Assembly: GCA_944341895.1 (NCBI GenBank) | Contig: CALVMB010000001.1 | Span: 117,677 to 153,088 of the forward strand | DNA: 35,412 nt | Direction: 5' to 3' | Source of the DNA: an uncultured Clostridia bacterium | Lineage (GTDB): Bacteria; Bacillota; Clostridia; Christensenellales; Borkfalkiaceae | Part shown: one piece after another, positions 16,551 through 23,343 of the stretch | Layout: every line of letters begins with the position of its first letter | Numbering within the stretch: position 1 is the first letter of the stretch | Notes under the pieces: model-generated | Database searches by the model: none | What the model saw: the letters and a program-made list of their open reading frames with translations, nothing else | What the model was told of the DNA's origin: nothing | Position numbers and translations under genes: made by a program

Positions 16551-16602
16551 ATAAAAATAAAAACGCCCCCGTCCGAATGTTATCCATTCGGGCGGGGGCG
16601 TC
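16551..16602 (-). terminator. Terminator of the exonuclease-rsmF operon
   Basis: Seventeen-base arms (16563-16579 and 16585-16601) pair with a single G-T type mismatch around TTATC. On the minus strand the hairpin is followed by TTTTTATTTTTAT. It lies 60 bases after the methyltransferase stop. Confidence 0.85.
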
Positions 16603-16662
16603 CGTCGATCGGCTTTTCACCCATGCAAACTGCGGCTTGTCGGACTGCTTCCGCTTCCGCAC

Positions 16663-17934
16663 TCACGGCATGCGGCGCAAACCTTTCGGGTACTTGTTTT
16701 TAAGAGCGTCCGCAGACTTTGCCAGGCCGAACGCGTAGCCGCCGCACGTCACCGTGCACCAGCCGCGGCGGGCGCGGGCGGACAGTTCCTCGCCGCGCAG
16801 ATAGCGGACGACCTCCTCTTCGGTGCAATCGGCGACGTTTTGCAGCCGCGCCGTGGACATCGCCATGGCGAGCGCGTGGGCGGGTTCGAACCTGCCGTTT
16901 TTTGCTTCGCCCAGCAACAGCCCCGCGCGCAGCACGCGCAGCCCGTCGGTGCGGAACATCCCCTCGGGCGCCAGGCTGAGCGAATCGCCGAACGAGCACA
17001 GCCTGCCCTCGGGAGTATCTTTCAAAAATTCGGCGGCGAATGCCTGCCACAGTGCCGCAGTGCGGCGGTCGGCGGGCGGCGCGGCGCGCAGTTCGCGCCG
17101 CTCCCCTTCCGCGCGGCAAAAGAGGGCGGCAAAGTGCCCTTCGCCCCGCGCGCGGTGCGGATAGATCTTATGCCGCTCCCGTTCCGTAAATTCGGGATGT
17201 TCGCGCACGAAGCGGTCGGCGTTTTCCTCGTCCTCCTCGGGCGCAAATGTGCACGTCGAATAGACGAGGCTCCCGCCGCCCGCGACCATGCGCGCGGCGC
17301 AGTCCAGGATCTTCTGCTGGCGGGCGGCGCACATGCGCACGACCTCTTCGCTCCACTGCACGGGCGCTTCCGCTTCCTTGCGGAACATCCCCTCGCCCGA
17401 GCAGGGCGCATCCACGAGCACCTTGTCAAAAAAGCCTTCGAAGCGCTCGGCGAGCGTTTCGGGGCTTTCACAGGTGACGACGGCATTGGAAATGCCCAGC
17501 CGCTCGACGTTCTGCAGCAGGATGCGGGCGCGATCGGGCATCTTTTCGTTGAGCACCAAAAGCCCTTGCCCGCGCATCGCCTGCGCCAGTTGCCCCGATT
17601 TTCCGCCGGGCGCGGCGCACAGGTCGAGGACGCGCTCGCCCGGGCGCACGCCGAGCAGGGGCGCCGCGCACATCGCGCTGGGTTCCTGCACGTAAAAAAG
17701 CCCCGCGTCGTGCCAAATGCTTTTGCCGGGCTTGTCCTCTTCGATATAGTAGCCGTCCTCCGCCCAGGGCACGGGTGCGCCCAGCGCAAAGGGAATGCGC
17801 GCCGCGAGGCCGCGCGCGTCCGTCTTTAAGGTGTTGACGCGGACGGCGCGCGCGGGCGGTTCGCTCAGGCAAGCGGCGTACGCCTCAAAATCGGGGAGCA
17901 GAGCGCGCATGCGGCGCAGGTATGCCTCGTTCAT
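16663..17934 (-). CDS. rsmF: rRNA cytosine-5 methyltransferase, RsmF/NOL1-NOP2 family
   Basis: 423 residues. The family methylates C5 of cytosines in 16S rRNA using S-adenosylmethionine. NTLKTD and WAEDGYYI lie in the N-terminal part, the SAM-binding motif VLDLCAAPGGKS is at 102-113, DAPCSGEGMFRK with Cys178 at 175-186, and STCTF with catalytic Cys228 at 226-230. The EGMFRK version and the long C-terminal region (about 290-423, PUA-like) favour RsmF (YebU) over RsmB. The ATG overlaps the stop of the upstream exonuclease gene by four bases, so they form a two-gene operon. The precise target base is not readable from sequence. Confidence 0.88.
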   Translation of the reverse strand: MNEAYLRRMRALLPDFEAYAACLSEPPARAVRVNTLKTDARGLAARIPFALGAPVPWAEDGYYIEEDKPGKSIWHDAGLFYVQEPSAMCAAPLLGVRPGERVLDLCAAPGGKSGQLAQAMRGQGLLVLNEKMPDRARILLQNVERLGISNAVVTCESPETLAERFEGFFDKVLVDAPCSGEGMFRKEAEAPVQWSEEVVRMCAARQQKILDCAARMVAGGGSLVYSTCTFAPEEDEENADRFVREHPEFTERERHKIYPHRARGEGHFAALFCRAEGERRELRAAPPADRRTAALWQAFAAEFLKDTPEGRLCSFGDSLSLAPEGMFRTDGLRVLRAGLLLGEAKNGRFEPAHALAMAMSTARLQNVADCTEEEVVRYLRGEELSARARRGWCTVTCGGYAFGLAKSADALKNKYPKGLRRMP

Positions 17935-18908
17935 TCTTCCTCCGGGATGACGCTCGCGCGGAAGGCGGAAAGCGGCACGATCTCGTGGATCTGCCCTGCC
18001 TCGAACATCTTCTGCACCGTCTCGCGTCGCACACTGTCGTCCCCGTCCTCTTCGACAAAGGTGTTACAGCCCGAAAGTTTGAAGGAATATTTTCCGCCGC
18101 GGCGCACGATCTCCTTGACCAGGCGGCGCGCAAGCGGGAAATCTTCCTCGATCGAGCGCGAAAAGCAGAAGCGCTTGCCCGCAAACTCTTGCGTCTGCGG
18201 TTTGACGCGGTATCCGTACACAAAGTTGTTGAACCGCGAACGCTTTTCGCCGCGCTCGCGCTTGATGCGGCTCTTTTCGGCGAAATAGGCGGCGCGGCGG
18301 CGGGAAGAGCAGTTGGAAAACTGGTAGTTTTCGATCCTGCCCGCACGGATATCGTATTTTGTGAGCAATTCGGGGAGAGTGCACCCCTCGCGCGCGCACA
18401 TTTCCTGGGCGACCCGCATGGTCGCGTAGGCGTCGTCCGCGGCGCAGTGCGGCGTGTAGTCAATCTCAAAGATCTGCGTCAGGCTTTCCAGTCCCGCCTG
18501 ACGGTCGAAACTTTCGGTCATCGCCATATACAGCACCTGCGTATCCGCAAAGCGGAATGAAAACGAAGGAAGTTTGTAACGCTTGGTCTCCAAGTTCAGA
18601 TAGCGCACGTCGTTGACGGCGGCATGGCCGAACACGAGTTTGTCCTCCCCTTCCAGCAGTTCGCGGATGCGCGGATAGAATTTTTTGAAATCGGGGTATT
18701 TTTTGAAGTCGTCGTAATCGTACGGCAGGACGATGCCCTCGCCGCCGCGGCGGTCGGTCAGGTGGAATTTTCCGTTCGGGTTGATGAGGATGTCCTCCTT
18801 TTCGAGGATGTTGAACCGTTCATCCGCCACGCAATAGCCGAACACACAGATCTTAGCCACATTCTTGTACACGCAGGCACACTCGATATCAAAAAATATG
18901 TACTTCAT
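17931..18908 (-). CDS. DEDDh 3'-5' exonuclease fused to a BRCT-like domain
   Basis: 325 residues. The N-terminal part (1-175) is a DnaQ-type exonuclease: FFDIE gives Asp7 and Glu9, FGHAAVNDVRYL gives Asp100, and HCAADDA gives His154 and Asp159, a complete DEDDh set. A basic linker follows (about 185-240). Residues 241-320 read FAGKRFCFS...ARRLVKEIVRRGGKYS...CNTFV...AGQIHEIVPLSAF, which has the order of a BRCT domain (strand, helix, GG turn, strand with CNTFVV-like element, final helix). Such a protein could act in DNA repair or nucleic-acid processing; the exact role is unknown. The ATG at 18908 gives the normal exonuclease start. A strong promoter is at 18949-18977. Confidence 0.8.
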   Translation of the reverse strand: MKYIFFDIECACVYKNVAKICVFGYCVADERFNILEKEDILINPNGKFHLTDRRGGEGIVLPYDYDDFKKYPDFKKFYPRIRELLEGEDKLVFGHAAVNDVRYLNLETKRYKLPSFSFRFADTQVLYMAMTESFDRQAGLESLTQIFEIDYTPHCAADDAYATMRVAQEMCAREGCTLPELLTKYDIRAGRIENYQFSNCSSRRRAAYFAEKSRIKRERGEKRSRFNNFVYGYRVKPQTQEFAGKRFCFSRSIEEDFPLARRLVKEIVRRGGKYSFKLSGCNTFVEEDGDDSVRRETVQKMFEAGQIHEIVPLSAFRASVIPEEE

Positions 18909-18948
18909 TTCGCCCCGAACGACCTCTTTGCTACGATGTTTCCGTACC

Positions 18949-18977
18949 AGTATACCACAACGGCGCCCTGTTGTAAA
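18949..18977 (-). promoter_or_regulatory. Promoter of the exonuclease-rsmF operon
   Basis: TTTACA (18972-18977), a 17-base spacer ending TGG, and TATACT (18949-18954), an extended -10. The start near 18942 gives a leader of about 34 bases. Confidence 0.7.
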
Positions 18978-19068
18978 GCCAATCCGCCGCCGCAGGCGGG
19001 CAACTTTTTCGGGCGGGGGCGCGGCGGGAAGAAATTCGCGCAAATCCCGAAAAGCGCGCGCGGAAGGA

Positions 19069-19097
19069 TTGCAAAATCGCGCCCGTTTTGGTATAAT
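19069..19097 (+). promoter_or_regulatory. Promoter of the nucleosidase-ung-apgM operon
   Basis: TTGCAA (19069-19074), a 17-base spacer ending TGG, and a perfect TATAAT (19092-19097). The start near 19104 leaves a leader of about 84 bases, in which I see no known regulatory RNA. Confidence 0.7.
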
Positions 19098-19187
19098 ATT
19101 CGGGAAAGAACGGGCGCCTCGCCCGCCCCGCAACGGACGGAAGCGCACCCAAAAATCGGGCACGCAAAGCCGTGCCGAGAGGTCGCC

Positions 19188-19829
19188 ATGCTGTACATAC
19201 TTGCCGCCCTGCAAAAGGAAGCGGACGCGCTCATCGCACAGGCAGCCGACGTCGGCTGCCGCGAGGTCTTCGGAAAAAAAATATATACGGGAAAGTTCGG
19301 CGAGCCGTTCGCGCTCGTGCTGACGGGCGTGGGCAAATCGAACGCCGCCGCGGGGGCAATGCTCGCGCTCGCAGAGGGCGCGGACAGGCTGCTCAACATC
19401 GGCACGGCGGGCGCGCTGTCCCCCGATCTGCCCGTGGGAAGCGTGGTGCAGATCGAACGGGCGGTGCAATCGGACGTGGACCTTCGCGCCGTCAACGGGA
19501 CGGGCATCGGCACGCTGAACGAATACGACACGCCCTATTTTCCGCTGCGGTGCGGCTGGAAGTTTCCGCGCGGCGTGCTCGCCTCTGCGGACACTTTTGC
19601 CGCGGGCGGATCGGAGACCGAACGCGCGCTGGGCGCGACGGTGCGGGACATGGAGGGGGCGGCGATCGCGCACATCGCCTTTGCGGCGGGCGTGCCCTGC
19701 TATGCGTTCAAGAGCATTTCGGACAACGCGCGGCAGGACAGCGCGCGCGAATACGCCGAAAACGAGCGCATCGCGCTGGGCGCGCTGGAAGAAAACATGC
19801 GCGCGATCTTTGCGGAGGTGAAAGCATGA
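19188..19829 (+). CDS. MTA/SAH nucleosidase-like purine nucleosidase
   Basis: 213 residues of the PNP/UDP phosphorylase superfamily. Members such as MtnN cleave the glycosidic bond of methylthioadenosine and S-adenosylhomocysteine, recycling sulfur compounds and autoinducer precursors. LNIGTAGAL (69-77), RDMEGAAIAHIAF (153-165, with Glu156) and KSISDNA (175-181, with Asp179) are the substrate-binding and catalytic elements; Glu11 in QKEADAL matches the family's early acidic residue. It is a little shorter than MtnN (about 230). The ATG follows GAGAGG. Its stop overlaps the ung start by four bases (ATGA). Substrate is inferred only from family, so no gene symbol is given. Confidence 0.82.
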   Translation: MLYILAALQKEADALIAQAADVGCREVFGKKIYTGKFGEPFALVLTGVGKSNAAAGAMLALAEGADRLLNIGTAGALSPDLPVGSVVQIERAVQSDVDLRAVNGTGIGTLNEYDTPYFPLRCGWKFPRGVLASADTFAAGGSETERALGATVRDMEGAAIAHIAFAAGVPCYAFKSISDNARQDSAREYAENERIALGALEENMRAIFAEVKA

Positions 19830-20497
19830 TCGCATTGGGCGGAGGCTGGGACGAGGTGCTCGCGACGCTGTTTCAGAGCGAGCAGTACGCGAAGATCCGC
19901 GCCTTTCTCAAACAAGAATATTCGCACCACGTCGTCTATCCCGACATGTACGACATCTATAACTGCTTCAAGATGACCCCCTTTGCGCAGGTGAAGGCGG
20001 TGCTTTTGGGGCAGGACCCCTACCACAACGAGGGGCAGGCGCACGGGCTGTGCTTTTCGGTGCAGGAAGGCGTGCAGCCGCCGCCCTCCCTGCAAAACAT
20101 CTACAAGGAACTGCACGACGATCTGGGGTGCGGCATTCCGCGCTCGGGCGACCTGACCAAATGGGCAAAGCAGGGCGTGCTCCTGCTGAACACTGCGCTC
20201 ACGGTGCGCGCGCACATGGCGAACTCGCACCGCGACTGCGGCTGGACGTGGTTTACCGACAGCGTGATCGAGTGCATTTCCCGCGAGCGCGAACACGTCG
20301 TGTTCCTGCTCTGGGGCGGCAACGCGCGCTCCAAAAAGGCGCTCATCGACCGAAGCAAGCATCTCGTGCTCGAATGCGCGCATCCTTCCCCGCTCTCGGC
20401 GTACAACGGTTTTTTCGGATGCAGGCATTTTTCCAAGACCAATGCCTACCTCGCCGAACACGGCATTGCGCCCATCGACTGGGATCTGACAAAATAA
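19826..20497 (+). CDS. ung: Uracil-DNA glycosylase, family 1
   Basis: 223 residues, normal family length. The enzyme removes uracil from DNA to start base-excision repair. LLGQDPYHNEGQAHGLCFSV begins at 60, with catalytic Asp64 in GQDPYH; the Ser/Pro loop PPPSLQNIYKE is at 85-95; LLNTALTV is at 120-127; and HPSPLSAYNGFFGCRHFSK carries the catalytic His186. All family 1 motifs are intact. Translation is probably coupled to the nucleosidase through the ATGA overlap. Confidence 0.97.
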   Translation: MIALGGGWDEVLATLFQSEQYAKIRAFLKQEYSHHVVYPDMYDIYNCFKMTPFAQVKAVLLGQDPYHNEGQAHGLCFSVQEGVQPPPSLQNIYKELHDDLGCGIPRSGDLTKWAKQGVLLLNTALTVRAHMANSHRDCGWTWFTDSVIECISREREHVVFLLWGGNARSKKALIDRSKHLVLECAHPSPLSAYNGFFGCRHFSKTNAYLAEHGIAPIDWDLTK

Positions 20498-20527
20498 CGG
20501 GGCGACCTGCCCCGAAAGGGAAAAAAC

Positions 20528-21742
20528 ATGAAATATGTAGTCGTACTCGGCGACGGTATGGCCGATTACAAGATCGAACGGCTGGGGAACAAGACCCCGC
20601 TCGAATACGCGGAAACGCCCAACCTCGACGCGCTCGCCAAACACGCGGAGGTCGGGCTGTGCCGCACGGTGCCCGCCGAACTCAAACCGGGCAGCGACGT
20701 TGCCAACCTTTCGGTGCTCGGCTACGATCCGCGCACCTGCTATACGGGGCGCTCGCCGCTGGAAGCGGTATCCATGGGCATCGCGCTCGCCGATACCGAC
20801 GTGACCATGCGGTGCAACCTCGTGACCCTTTCGGACGAAGCGGCATACGAGGACAAATACATGGTCGATTATAGCGCGGGCGAGATCTCCACGGAAGAGG
20901 CGCGCGAACTGATCGGCTACCTTGCACGGCACGTCGCGGCATACAAGGGTCTGTCCCTGCACGCGGGAGTGAGTTACCGCCACTGCCTCGTACTGCAAAA
21001 CGGCGAGACGGGCAACACGCTCACGCCGCCGCACGACATCACGGGCAAGCCCGTGCGCGGGCACCTGCCCGAAGGGCCGACGGCGGGCACGCTGCGCGAA
21101 GTGATGCAACTTTCCGCAAACCTGCTCAAAGACCACCCGATCAACCGCGCGCGCGTCGCGGCGGGCAAAAATCCCGCCAACTCGGTGTGGTTCTGGGGAG
21201 AAGGCACCAAACCCTCGCTGGAAAACTTTGAAAAAAAATTCGGCGTCCGCGGCGGCGTTATTTCCGCGGTCGACCTGATCAAGGGCATCGGCATCCTGGC
21301 GGGCATGCGCATCATCGACGTGCCCGGTGCGACAGGGAATTACGACACCAACTTCACGGGCAAGGCAAACGCCGCGCTCCGCGCCCTGCTGGACGGGCTG
21401 GACCTCGTATACATCCACATGGAGGCGCCCGACGAATGCGGGCACCAGGGCGACGTCGAACACAAAGTGTATTCCATCGAACAGATCGACCGCAAGGTGG
21501 TCGGCCCGATCGCGGAAGGACTGCGCGCGGCGGGCGAGGACTTTGCCATGCTCGTCTGTCCCGACCACCCCACCCCCATCGCCGTGCGCACGCACGTATC
21601 CGACCCCGTGCCCTATCTGCTGTACCGCAGCCGCGATACGGGCGGGTGCGGCGCTACCTCGTACGACGAGACCTGTGCCAAGGCGACGGGCATCTTCGTC
21701 GAGCGCGGCTGGGAACTGATGCAAAAACTGCTCAAACGCTGA
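20528..21742 (+). CDS. apgM: Cofactor-independent phosphoglycerate mutase, archaeal type
   Basis: 404 residues. The enzyme interconverts 3- and 2-phosphoglycerate in glycolysis and belongs to the alkaline phosphatase superfamily. Metal-binding VVVLGDGMADY is at the N-terminus (Asp9), the serine nucleophile site is GSDVANLSVLGYDP (Ser56), and HMEAPDECGHQGD and CPDHPTPI with further metal ligands are in the C-terminal half. This sequence type (aPGAM, also widespread in anaerobic bacteria) differs from the GpmI enzyme of about 510 residues. The ATG at 20528 follows AAAGGGA, 30 bases after ung. Confidence 0.95.
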   Translation: MKYVVVLGDGMADYKIERLGNKTPLEYAETPNLDALAKHAEVGLCRTVPAELKPGSDVANLSVLGYDPRTCYTGRSPLEAVSMGIALADTDVTMRCNLVTLSDEAAYEDKYMVDYSAGEISTEEARELIGYLARHVAAYKGLSLHAGVSYRHCLVLQNGETGNTLTPPHDITGKPVRGHLPEGPTAGTLREVMQLSANLLKDHPINRARVAAGKNPANSVWFWGEGTKPSLENFEKKFGVRGGVISAVDLIKGIGILAGMRIIDVPGATGNYDTNFTGKANAALRALLDGLDLVYIHMEAPDECGHQGDVEHKVYSIEQIDRKVVGPIAEGLRAAGEDFAMLVCPDHPTPIAVRTHVSDPVPYLLYRSRDTGGCGATSYDETCAKATGIFVERGWELMQKLLKR

Positions 21743-21887
21743 AAAGAGCGCGTTCGGCGCGGAAGGTGCATTCGCACAATCTGCGTATTTGGCGCGTTTG
21801 GCACAAAAAGTACGTTCGGCGCTGGCGAGGCGGCGCAGACAAAGTGCGCGGCGCGTTCGGCGCTTTGCGGCATCCGGAGAAAGCACA

Positions 21888-22988
21888 ATGGCAACGATTC
21901 AGATAAAATGCCCGAACTGCGGCGCGACGCCCAGGATCGAAGGCGACAGAATGGTCTGCGAATATTGCAACAGCGTGATCATGCGCGTCTTTTCTTCAGA
22001 CACCGCGTTCAACGCGACCGAAATGGACTTGCAGGATTTCCGCGAAACGCTGGAAAACAACAAGCGTGACTTTTTTATCCGCATCGATTCGGTTGTGCGC
22101 GCGACAAACGTGGACACGCTGATTCTGAACAGGCGGCTGGAAATGGCGGCGCAGGCGCTGAAAAACGCCGATTACGCCGAAGTGCCGCGCGTCCTCGCCA
22201 CCGTGCGCGGCGAATTTGCCGCCGAGCGGCTCATCCTGCTCGCCCACTACCATGCGCAGAGCGAACAGCAACTTTCCATGATGGCGATCGAACCGGATTT
22301 TTCCGCGCTGTACCCGCTGTGCGACGAGCAGACGAAAAACACCTACCGCGAGATCGAAAAGATCTGCCGCAAAAACGTGCGCCTGCGGGAAATGGTGAAC
22401 AAGGGCTACGAACTGCTGTCTTTGGGCATGCGCGACGAGGCGGTCGCGTACGGCAAAAAACTGTGCAACGAATTTCCGGACAAGGCATGCGTGTGGGATT
22501 TTGCCGCCGTCGCCGTCAACCGCAAGGCGGGAACGCCCAAACATTCGCTGCCCGTCGGAAAAGAGATGCGGTTCATGATGCAGTGCCCCGATTACGGCAT
22601 CTATACGCCGCAACTCTTCCGCGAATACCGCTCCCCCGCCGAGCAGGAAGCGCTCGACGGCATGCACGCCCAAGAACGGCACAACCGCCGCGCGAAGCGC
22701 GCGCGCGTGCTCGTCATGACCGTCGTTTCCACGCTGATCGTCGCCGTGCTGACCGCAGTCGCATGCTCGATCACGGACAAGGGAAATTTTTTGTCCATCC
22801 TGCTTGGCTTCGCCTTCTTTGCGGGCGCGCTCATCTACGGCATCGTTTCTACCCAACAGCTGTTCCGAAGCTATGCAGAGGCCGGCCTGCCCGCCGCCGC
22901 GCGCCTGCCGCTGTACCTGTTTCTCATCGTACGCGATTTCGCCGTTCCCGTCGTGTATCTGTATTGTTTTGTGGCGGAAATGTTCTGA
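21888..22988 (+). CDS. Zinc-ribbon membrane protein, function unknown
   Basis: 366 residues. The N-terminus is a zinc ribbon, CPNCGA (Cys8, Cys11) and CEYC (Cys24, Cys27). A long helical, charged soluble part follows (about 40-270, with repeated Glu/Lys/Leu patterns suggesting TPR-like or coiled helices). Then come three hydrophobic segments: about 280-302, 306-327 and 340-362. The ribbon would face the cytoplasm. The ATG follows CCGGAGAAAGC. It is the last gene before a strong terminator and lies 145 bases after apgM. I do not recognise the family beyond 'zinc-ribbon domain-containing'. Confidence 0.8.
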   Translation: MATIQIKCPNCGATPRIEGDRMVCEYCNSVIMRVFSSDTAFNATEMDLQDFRETLENNKRDFFIRIDSVVRATNVDTLILNRRLEMAAQALKNADYAEVPRVLATVRGEFAAERLILLAHYHAQSEQQLSMMAIEPDFSALYPLCDEQTKNTYREIEKICRKNVRLREMVNKGYELLSLGMRDEAVAYGKKLCNEFPDKACVWDFAAVAVNRKAGTPKHSLPVGKEMRFMMQCPDYGIYTPQLFREYRSPAEQEALDGMHAQERHNRRAKRARVLVMTVVSTLIVAVLTAVACSITDKGNFLSILLGFAFFAGALIYGIVSTQQLFRSYAEAGLPAAARLPLYLFLIVRDFAVPVVYLYCFVAEMF

Positions 22989-23017
22989 AAAAAGGGCGTT
23001 GCCGTGCCCTTTTTTTT
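22988..23017 (+). terminator. Terminator after the zinc-ribbon gene
   Basis: AAAAAAGGGC and GCCCTTTTTT pair around GTTGCCGT, with T continuing. It starts at the last base of the stop codon. Confidence 0.85.
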
Positions 23018-23037
23018 GCGAACTGCCCGCTTTTTGA

Positions 23038-23066
23038 TTGCCAAATGCGCGCGGATGGTGTATAAT
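23038..23066 (+). promoter_or_regulatory. Promoter of tRNA-Gly
   Basis: TTGCCA (23038-23043), exactly 17 bases, and a perfect TATAAT (23061-23066). Start is expected near 23073, six bases before the mature tRNA. Confidence 0.75.
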
Positions 23067-23078
23067 ATTTTCGTCAAT

Positions 23079-23153
23079 GCGAGAGTCGCCTAATGGTATG
23101 GCGTCAGCTTCCCAAGCTGATTCCCGCGGGTTCGATTCCCGTCTCTCGCTCCA
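23079..23153 (+). tRNA. tRNA-Gly, anticodon CCC
   Basis: Acceptor GCGAGAG pairs with CTCTCGC, with U73 as usual for glycine tRNAs and an encoded CCA. The D arm is GCC/GGC with TAATGGTAT in the loop. The anticodon arm is TCAGC-TTCCCAA-GCTGA, with CCC at positions 34-36. The T arm is GCGGG-TTCGATT-CCCGT. It reads GGG codons. It has its own promoter and terminator. Confidence 0.96.
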
Positions 23154-23160
23154 AACGGCT

Positions 23161-23202
23161 GCGGCTCCCCGCCTTTCGGCGGGGAGCCGCTTTTTGTTTT
23201 TT
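23161..23202 (+). terminator. Terminator of tRNA-Gly
   Basis: GCGGCTCCCCGCC and GGCGGGGAGCCGC form a perfect 13-base stem with TTTC loop, followed by TTTTTGTTTTTT. Confidence 0.9.
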
Positions 23203-23246
23203 CCGCTGCGCGCACTGCGCGCCTGCGCGGCATCCGAACGATTTTT

Positions 23247-23271
23247 GCCCGCGCGGCGACGCCGCGCGGGC
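23247..23271. repeat. Perfect GC hairpin between two terminators
   Basis: GCCCGCGCGGCG and CGCCGCGCGGGC are perfect 12-base arms around a single A. It has no downstream T-run on either strand, so it is not a normal terminator. Confidence 0.6.
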
Positions 23272-23291
23272 ATCGATGCCGTTTTGCATAC

Positions 23292-23322
23292 AAAAACGCC
23301 GCGGCGCGATGGCGCCGCGGCG
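23292..23322 (-). terminator. Terminator of the PrsA-like lipoprotein gene
   Basis: On the minus strand CGCGGCGCC-type arms (CGCCGCGGCG twice, a self-complementary unit) are followed by TTTTTG. It lies 22 bases after the stop. Confidence 0.75.
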
Positions 23323-23343
23323 ATCTGTTCTGTTTGCTGCGCG

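Noticed and set aside
23079..23343. Phage or element attachment site at the tRNA-Gly gene
   Set aside because: No integrase gene and no duplicated tRNA 3' end is found in the window.
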